This document shows, piece by piece, positions 58,401 through 64,000 of a stretch of 64,000 nucleotides of DNA. The translations under genes and the position numbers were made by a program. Positions within the stretch are counted from its first letter, which is position 1. Each line of letters begins with the position of its first letter. The stretch is taken from NCBI RefSeq assembly GCF_000142905.1, contig NW_013657672.1, positions 258,836 through 322,835 of the forward strand, written 5' to 3'. Source of the DNA: Thecamonas trahens ATCC 50062. Taxonomy: Eukaryota > Apusozoa > Apusomonadida > Apusomonadidae. The notes below the pieces were generated by a model. That model made no database searches and was not told the DNA's origin. It saw nothing but the letters and a program-made list of their open reading frames with translations.

Positions 58401-61400
58401 GGACAAGTGTGACGTTGTTGAACGTCGCAACGACAGCCGAAGCGCCGGCGCCCGACATGTAGATGGCGCCGCCTGAGCCGCGCCGGGCGACGTTGTCGGC
58501 AAAAGAGACCCGGTTGAGCGAGGCAAACGAGCTCTGCTCGATGACGGCAGCGAGGAAGAGGGCACCGCCATCGTCAGCAGTGTTGCGCGAAAAGTGAACG
58601 TCTGTCAGCTCCACAACAAGCGCGTCGTTGATGGCGAGCGCGCCGCCGAGCGACGACGCAACGTTGCGCTCAAAGGTGACGTTGCTGGCCTGGATGGAGG
58701 CGCCGGCGAGAACGGTGACGGCGCCGCCGGCTGACTGGAGCACCAGCGGCGAGATTGGCGCCGAGTGGAGGCAGTCGGAGAAGACCATGTTGCGGAGGAT
58801 AAGGGAGGTACGGGCGCCCGAGGCCGAGAGCGCGGCGCCGCCCGAGGTCGAGGTGGCGACCGCGACGCGGGCGCCGCGGATGTGAATGCCATCAAATACG
58901 ACGCGGGCACCGCCCGAGACCGCAAACAGATAGCGCTCGTCAGGCGAGACCGGAGCGGTGCAGTCGAGGACGACCGAGCCGGGGACGCCGTTGAGCGGGC
59001 GGAGCTGGACAAACTTGGTCAGCGAGTACGGCTTGTAGCGGAAGCAATTGTGGTAGGTGCCTGGCGGGAGGAGGATGGTGTCCGAGTTGCAGGTGCCGGC
59101 GGTGAGGAGGGCCTGGCCGATGCAGTCGATGGTGTACCCGCACCGCTCGACAGGAACAGTGATGCTGGTGCTGACGTCCATCCGCGACCAGAGCGAGTTC
59201 TGCAGATGGAGCTGCAGCGACGAGGTGAGCAGGTTCGAGGCGACAATGTCAAGGGCACCGTCGACGTTGTAGTCGACGAGGGTGATGCCTCCCGAAACAA
59301 ACGAGTTGTCCGGTAGCGGGACGAGCGGCGCAGCCGAAGCAAACGATCCCGAGCCGAGGCCACGGAGCCACTCAATCGAAGACGACGTGGTGAACGAGAG
59401 GACGACGTCGACGTGACCGTCGCGGTTGCAGTCGCCGACGACAGCATCGACCAGGCCCGGTCGAGCCGAGACCAGGTACGAGCTGCCACTGTATGCGGGT
59501 GCAGCAGCGTCGACATTAGCGTGCCAGGCGACGTAGCCTGCGCCGCCGTAGGTGATGAGCATGTCGTCGATGGCATCGCCGTTGAGATCGACAACGTCAA
59601 AAGCTGTGACTGCAGCCGAGAAGAACGGCGAAGAGCCCGAGGCCGCGAGAGATGCCAGCGGATTGATTCCGTAGGGCGCGACAGGCGAGCCGAGTGCGAG
59701 GTAGACCTCGCCGTTGGCGCGGATGTACGCGACGTCGGTCGCTGAGTCGGCGGCCGGGTTGGCAGAGAGCGGGCGGGCAAAGAGAGTGTCGTTGAAGAGC
59801 GGGGCGAGGATGGTCGGCTGGGTAGCAAACATCAAGTATCCTGGCTGGGCGAGATTGCGGTTGTAGATGATGGCCACAAAGCGGGTGGTGGTGTTCCGTG
59901 AGTCGACACAGAGCACGTCGTTGAGGGCCGAGTCGGCGTCTGCGCTGCCGTCGAGATCGGTGAGGGTGAGATCGGAGCAAATAAAGGCAAACGACATGTA
60001 AGACTCGAGCGGCGGGAAGGAAAAGGGCTCCACCGAGTTGGGCGCATTCTCAGCCCAGGTCGTGAGGTGGCCAAGGACGCCAGCAGGGACGGCGAGCGAG
60101 GCCGCGGCGTCAACGAGGCCGTCGGCGTTGACGTCGCCTACGGCGATGCCGCGGGAGAGCGAAAAGGCCGGGAGGACGACAATGTCGTCAACACACTTGG
60201 TGTTGTCAGCAAAGCAGATGACAACCGACGGGTCTTCGACTCCGCGGTAGAGGAGGTCCGGCACGCCGGCGGCATCGGTGTCGATGATGAGGCGGATGGC
60301 GTTTCCGGGCGTGAGCGAGCTGAACGACGAGGGCGGGGCAAAGGTCGGGGTAACACCCGGATACTGAGCGGCATCGGGGACCTGAAACACAATGTGCCAC
60401 GAGTCAAAGGTGGGGACGGCAAGCGTAAAGGTCGAGACAAGGATGTCGGGGGCCGAGTCGCCGTTAAAGTCGGCAACGATGGTGCGGTACGGCTCAAAGA
60501 GGCCGACCGACGGGTTGGCGTAGACGACCGGCGGCCGGCCGGCGGCGGCACCTTCAAACGACGGCGAGACCGAGAGCGAGGCCGATGAGAGCACGATGTC
60601 GAGGTTTCCGTCGCCATTGACGTCTCCGGCCTCGAACCATTGGCCGACGCCCGAGTCGGCAAGCGGAAAGTCGAGGATGGTCGGCTGCGGGTCAAAGGTG
60701 CCTGGCGCGCCGGGCGTGTTGAGATGCAGCGTCTGGCCGATGCGGCCGAGGGTGCGGGCAAGGACAGCAAAGTCTGGCAGGCCGTCGACGTTGACGTCGA
60801 GGGCAATGACGCGGATCGGCTCGAGAAGGCCAAATGCAACCGGGCGGGGCGGGAGAAAGGCACCGGGCGTGCCGCTCGTCATAAATGTCATAATCTTGTC
60901 AGTGTACGGCGACGAGGCGACCATGTCGAGGTGGCCGTCAGCATTGAGGTCGGCGACAGCGACGGTGGCGTAAGATGGGTAAAAGTAGTCGAACTGAGGC
61001 GCAGGCGTAATGAGGCCGACAAGCGAGGCTGTCGCCTCCATACTAGTACCGGTGAGGCGGACCCAGTGAACGGTCTCGTTGCCTGCAGTGAACGGAGTGA
61101 GGGTGAAGACAATGTCATCAATGCCGTCACCGTCAACGTCGCCAAACACCATGTGACGGACAATGCCGTTTTCGACAACGGCAGTCGAGGGGGCAAACGC
61201 ACCGCCGAGATTGATGTGCAACTGCACCGACGGCGACGCACCGCCGATGATGAGGTCGTCGAGACCGTCGCCGGTGACGTCGGTTGCCAGGATGGCGAGC
61301 GGGAGCGAGGGCGGGAAGGCGGTGAGGCCGCCATAGGGAATGTAGCCAGCAAGACTAAAGCTAATATTGGCATTGTCAGCAGAGTGGCGGTAGATGATGA

Positions 61401-61787
61401 CTGAGGCGTTGAAGTAGTTGACGGTGGCAATATCGGGGTATCCATCATTGTCCGCGTCCAATATCGCCGCGTCGATGCCAAATCCAGCCTGGTTGGTCAC
61501 TGTGGTTAGCGGCGACCGCAGTGTAGCGGCAACAGCGTTCTTGGCCTACAATAGCGCAGTGGCAGGAGAAGGGAGGAGGCAAGGATGTGAATGAATGACG
61601 AGGGTGAGAGGGAAGGGAGGGGGGGAGGGATGGATGGAGGAAGGGAGGGGCGTACGGTACGGGTGCAGGCATCAAGGGCGTAGCCGTCCAATGTAGACTG
61701 AGGCGGTGGAGCCAATGCGCCGCAATAAGTGGCGAGCACGAGAACGGCGGCGCCAACGAGAACAGCCGCAACTGTGCGGGTAAGCAT
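55414..61787 (-). CDS. Giant cell-surface receptor 3: FG-GAP repeats, beta-helix, ephrin-receptor-like Cys-rich block and multi-pass C-terminus (two exons)
   Basis: Exon 1 is 61787-61661 and exon 2 is 61499-55414, giving about 2070 residues. Exon 1 encodes the signal peptide (TVAAVLVGAAVLVLATYCGA). Donor GTACCG and acceptor CACAG join in phase 1 to give CTL-TNQAGFGIDAAIL. About eleven DxDxDGxxD motifs follow (DADNDGYPDIAT, DVTGDGLDDLII, DVDGDGIDDIVF, DLNADGHLDMVA and others), making one or two FG-GAP propellers. Around 57900-59100 a right-handed beta-helix carries GGA(I/L/V) and FxxN repeats like Pmp/autotransporter-type adhesins. A GCC2/GCC3 (ephrin-receptor-like) Cys block, an EGF-like tail, about nine membrane spans and a cytosolic tail complete it. 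Most likely a surface adhesion or sensory receptor; the ligand is unknown. Confidence 0.83.
61500..61660 (-). other. Intron separating signal peptide from ectodomain in receptor 3
   Basis: 161 bases, pyrimidine-rich (C/T) on the sense strand, with donor GTACCGTACG and acceptor TAACCACAG. A GTACG word also occurs five bases inside the donor and would give a different phase. Confidence 0.72.
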
Positions 61788-62647
61788 GGTAGCGCGAAGG
61801 GGGGGGGGAGGGGGGAGGAGGGTGAAGGAGGAGGGCGAGGTGCAAGAGGGGATCCTAGGAGGTAAGGGGATTAAGGGTTGAGGGTGGGAGTGATCTGCTG
61901 GAGAGCAATGCCTAGGAACGCTGTTGTTATGGTGCTGGTGCTGGGGTTTCTGGGCTATTGCGGGAGTTGGTTGAACAAGGTGAGTGGTGTGCACATGGTG
62001 GTACGTTTGTGCGCGAATTTGGCACTCGGCGTAGGTGCGGAGGTGCGGAGAAGGAATGAAACAAGAACGAATGGGAATTGAACTCGTTTAGGGCATGAAG
62101 GGGTGGGGAGAGTGAAGAACGATGAGTCTTTGTTTTCGCATGGGCTGGGGTGGGTCTCGGAGGGGCTGCGGCTACAACTGGGAGCATTGAGGACGGGGTT
62201 GGCGGACGGCTGCGGTGAAATTTTGCACGTTGACTCGCGTCATCCGCCGTATCCCACGTTGCGGTATGGAGAGCAAAAGGCCAGGGTGCGGAGCAGAGAG
62301 GGAGAATGAGAAAGGGATCAATTCCACAAGGGGGTCGAGTTTGGGGCCTGACCAAGTAGTGATGGCGGCAGGTGGGCGAGATCTGCAGCCACAGGCAGCA
62401 ACCGCAAACGTGCTCGCTGCTGGCTAGTGCCGAGTGATAGCATCTACTTGCCTCGCGATCGGACGATGATGGTGTACAGGCGTGCGAGGGCCGACATGCA
62501 GGGCCACGTACCGACGACAGCCGCCGCTGTCGTTGGCTGAGCCATCGTCACACAGTGGCCGGAATCCGCCTCCCCCCCCCCCCCCCCCCTCCCCTCTCCC
62601 CGAGTTGCCTGGCACTCGACTCGACGGTGGAGCACACAGGAGTTACG
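61788..62647. other. Divergent intergenic region with a possible orphan exon
   Basis: 860 bases. G runs lie at 61800-61825 and an 18-C run at 62572-62589. At 61908-61979 a short frame from ATG encodes 24 residues (MPRNAVVMVLVLGFLGYCGS, then four more) and ends at AAG|GTGAGT, which looks like a first exon with a membrane helix. I could not find its partner exon, so it is not called as a gene. Confidence 0.45.
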
Positions 62648-63715
62648 ATGAGCAGCGGGATGTCATCCCGTGAACGACGAGCTGCCCGTGACGTGGTTGG
62701 CTCTCGCATGAAGATGTATGAGGTACGTGTTGTGGACATGGTTCGGGAAGTGGGGGGGAGGGGAGGGGAGGCGAGGCGAGGAGGAGGAGGGGCTGGTGGT
62801 GGAGGGCGAGGGAGAGGCAGGCGTTCACTTCGACGACTTCGATGGACGACTGATGGGAATGGAAAGGGAATGGAAGGATAGTCTGCGACCAAGGTGACGC
62901 TTGATCCGACGCAGCCGTGGATGGTCCGTGCAGATGGTCACAGCTTCTCCAAGTTTACCAAGGGTCTGGTCAAGCCGTTTGACTCGCGGCTGTCAGCGGT
63001 GATGGTGGCGACCATGCTCGACACGGTGGCCAAGTTCAACGCCCTCACAGGATACACACACTCGGACGAGATCACTCTGGTCTTTGGACCGGCCGACGTC
63101 GAAGCCGGGCAGACGCTGGCGTACAACGGAAAGGTATCGAAGATCGTCTCGCTTGTCGCCGCGTACATCTCTGTCCGGTTCAACGCACACATGCTCGCCT
63201 ACGACTGGTCCGATCTGAGCGAAACCACCCGAGTCGGGATCCTTGCCTGCGAGGCGCACTTTGATGCCCGCGCCTTCTCGGTTCCACACGCTGCCGAGGC
63301 GTGGGCCAATCTGTTGTGGCGATCGAACCACGACTGCCGCCGGAACTCGGTCTCGATGCTCGCGCGGGTCTACTACTCGGCCAAGCAGCTGCACGGCATA
63401 TCAACCCGCGACGTCCTCGCCATGCTCGAGGATGAGCACGGAGTGGCGTGGGAGGCCCAGCCGCGGTTCTTCACCCGCGGTACCGTGGCCAAGAAGGAGC
63501 TATACGACATGGCCGCCATCGATCGCAAGACCGGCGAGGCCGTCGTCGCCAAGCGCTCGCGCTTTGTCGCCCGCGCCTTTCCGCTCAGTGATGACTCGTC
63601 TGCCGCCATGGCCGATCTTGTCCTCGCCAAGTACTGGCCTGACGACTTTGATCCACAGCGCGCCACCGTTGTCGACGCTGCCTCCATCGCCGCCTCGGGC
63701 TTTGTCCCTGCCTGA
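62648..63715 (+). CDS. Thg1-like 3'-5' RNA polymerase (tRNA repair / tRNA-His guanylyltransferase family; two exons)
   Basis: Exon 1 is 62648-62722 and exon 2 is 62882-63715, giving 302 residues. Donor GTACGTGT and acceptor GATAG join in phase 0 to read GSRMKMYE-SATKVTLDP. Exon 1 supplies the family N-terminus and no other ATG precedes the catalytic domain. Metal-binding carboxylates are D43 in VRADGHSFSKFTKGL and D87/E88 in YTHSDEITLVF. The palm-like fold continues with HFDARAFSVP and WRSNHDCRRNSVSML. The last motif resembles Thg1-like proteins, which repair or edit tRNA 5' ends by reverse-direction synthesis. The HINNLYN motif of true tRNA-His Thg1 is absent. Cytosolic or mitochondrial location is open. 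Confidence 0.87.
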
Positions 63716-63755
63716 TGGCGTTGCATAGTAAAGGCCAGCACACTTCTCGCACACC

Positions 63756-64000
63756 ATGGGTAGACGTCGTCGCGATGGCGCGCCTGCCGCTGATGCGCCC
63801 AACTCGTACGCGGCGTTGCTCGCGGCCAAGCGGGCGGCGAGCGAGACGGTGAGCGAGGTGGCGAGCGAGGCGGTCAGCACTGAGGTCGAGGCCGAGGTCG
63901 AGGTCGGTGGCGAGAGCGTCGTCGTGGCCGCAGCTCCGCTTCCGCCTCAGGCCGAGGTGGTGGCGGCGGCGGCAGAGGCCGAGGAAGCTGCCAAGGCGGC
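63756..64000 (+). CDS. Hypothetical protein, 5' end only
   Basis: Begins 40 bp after the Thg1-like stop with a good context (caccATGg). It encodes MGRRRRDGAPAADAPNSYA followed by a Val/Glu/Ala-rich acidic stretch with repeated SEVASEAVS and EVEAEVEV units. The frame is open to the window edge, so the product is incomplete. No domain is visible yet. Confidence 0.6.
   Translation, partial: MGRRRRDGAPAADAPNSYAALLAAKRAASETVSEVASEAVSTEVEAEVEVGGESVVVAAAPLPPQAEVVAAAAEAEEAAKA

Noticed and set aside
62060-62085. GGGAATTGAACTCG resembling a tRNA T-arm complement
   Set aside because: No matching acceptor, D or anticodon stems can be drawn around it.

Overview
This window is GC-rich nuclear DNA from a free-living unicellular eukaryote. 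It carries spliceosomal introns, a eukaryotic tRNA-Thr gene, and eukaryote-specific genes: Mcm10, Elongator subunit 4, U1A/U2B'', CC2D1/Lgd, a SNX-BAR nexin, TMEM128, MFSD1, a flightless-I homologue, a mitochondrial ATP synthase g-like subunit and probably Mediator 21. The gene mix, long acidic codon runs and giant FG-GAP/7TM receptors suggest an apusomonad such as Thecamonas trahens. That assignment is inference from general knowledge and was not tested.

Layout. 1-10 kb: a class 3-type aldehyde dehydrogenase, a cAMP-receptor-like 7TM protein, and a flightless-I homologue (leucine-rich repeats plus six gelsolin domains). 10-16.4 kb: a DNA polymerase beta with PARP-type and PBZ zinc fingers, a GNAT/adenylate-forming fusion, an M20 amidohydrolase and an RS-rich RRM protein. 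16.7-32.5 kb: a giant FN3/EGF/IPT receptor, ADP-dependent glucokinase next to a DUF3638-like relic, an M1 aminopeptidase, an orphan membrane protein, and a second giant receptor with FG-GAP repeats. 32.6-45.4 kb: tRNA-Thr, a protein kinase, MFSD1, ATP synthase g, an endonuclease/exonuclease/phosphatase enzyme, TMEM128 and Mcm10. 45.5-64 kb: CC2D1/Lgd, a PH-PX-BAR nexin, a Med21-like protein, a U1A/U2B'' protein cut by a 392-N gap, ELP4, a third giant receptor, a Thg1-like enzyme, and the start of one more gene.

Gene packing is tight. Convergent neighbours often lie 20-60 bp apart or overlap, and one pair shares its stop codons through a single CTAG. Most introns I could reconstruct begin GTACG rather than GTAAG and contain long C or G runs. 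Nine reading-frame breaks in otherwise intact genes are all -1 shifts, mostly at homopolymers. The simplest explanation is bases missing from the assembly, so the affected genes are annotated as single loci with the break noted.

Functional themes are DNA repair and replication (pol beta fusion, Mcm10), endosomal sorting (CC2D1, nexin), RNA processing and tRNA modification or repair (U1A/U2B'', RS protein, ELP4, Thg1-like), cell-surface reception (three giant receptors, one cAMP-receptor-like protein) and actin regulation (flightless-I). They are not arranged as a cluster or operon.
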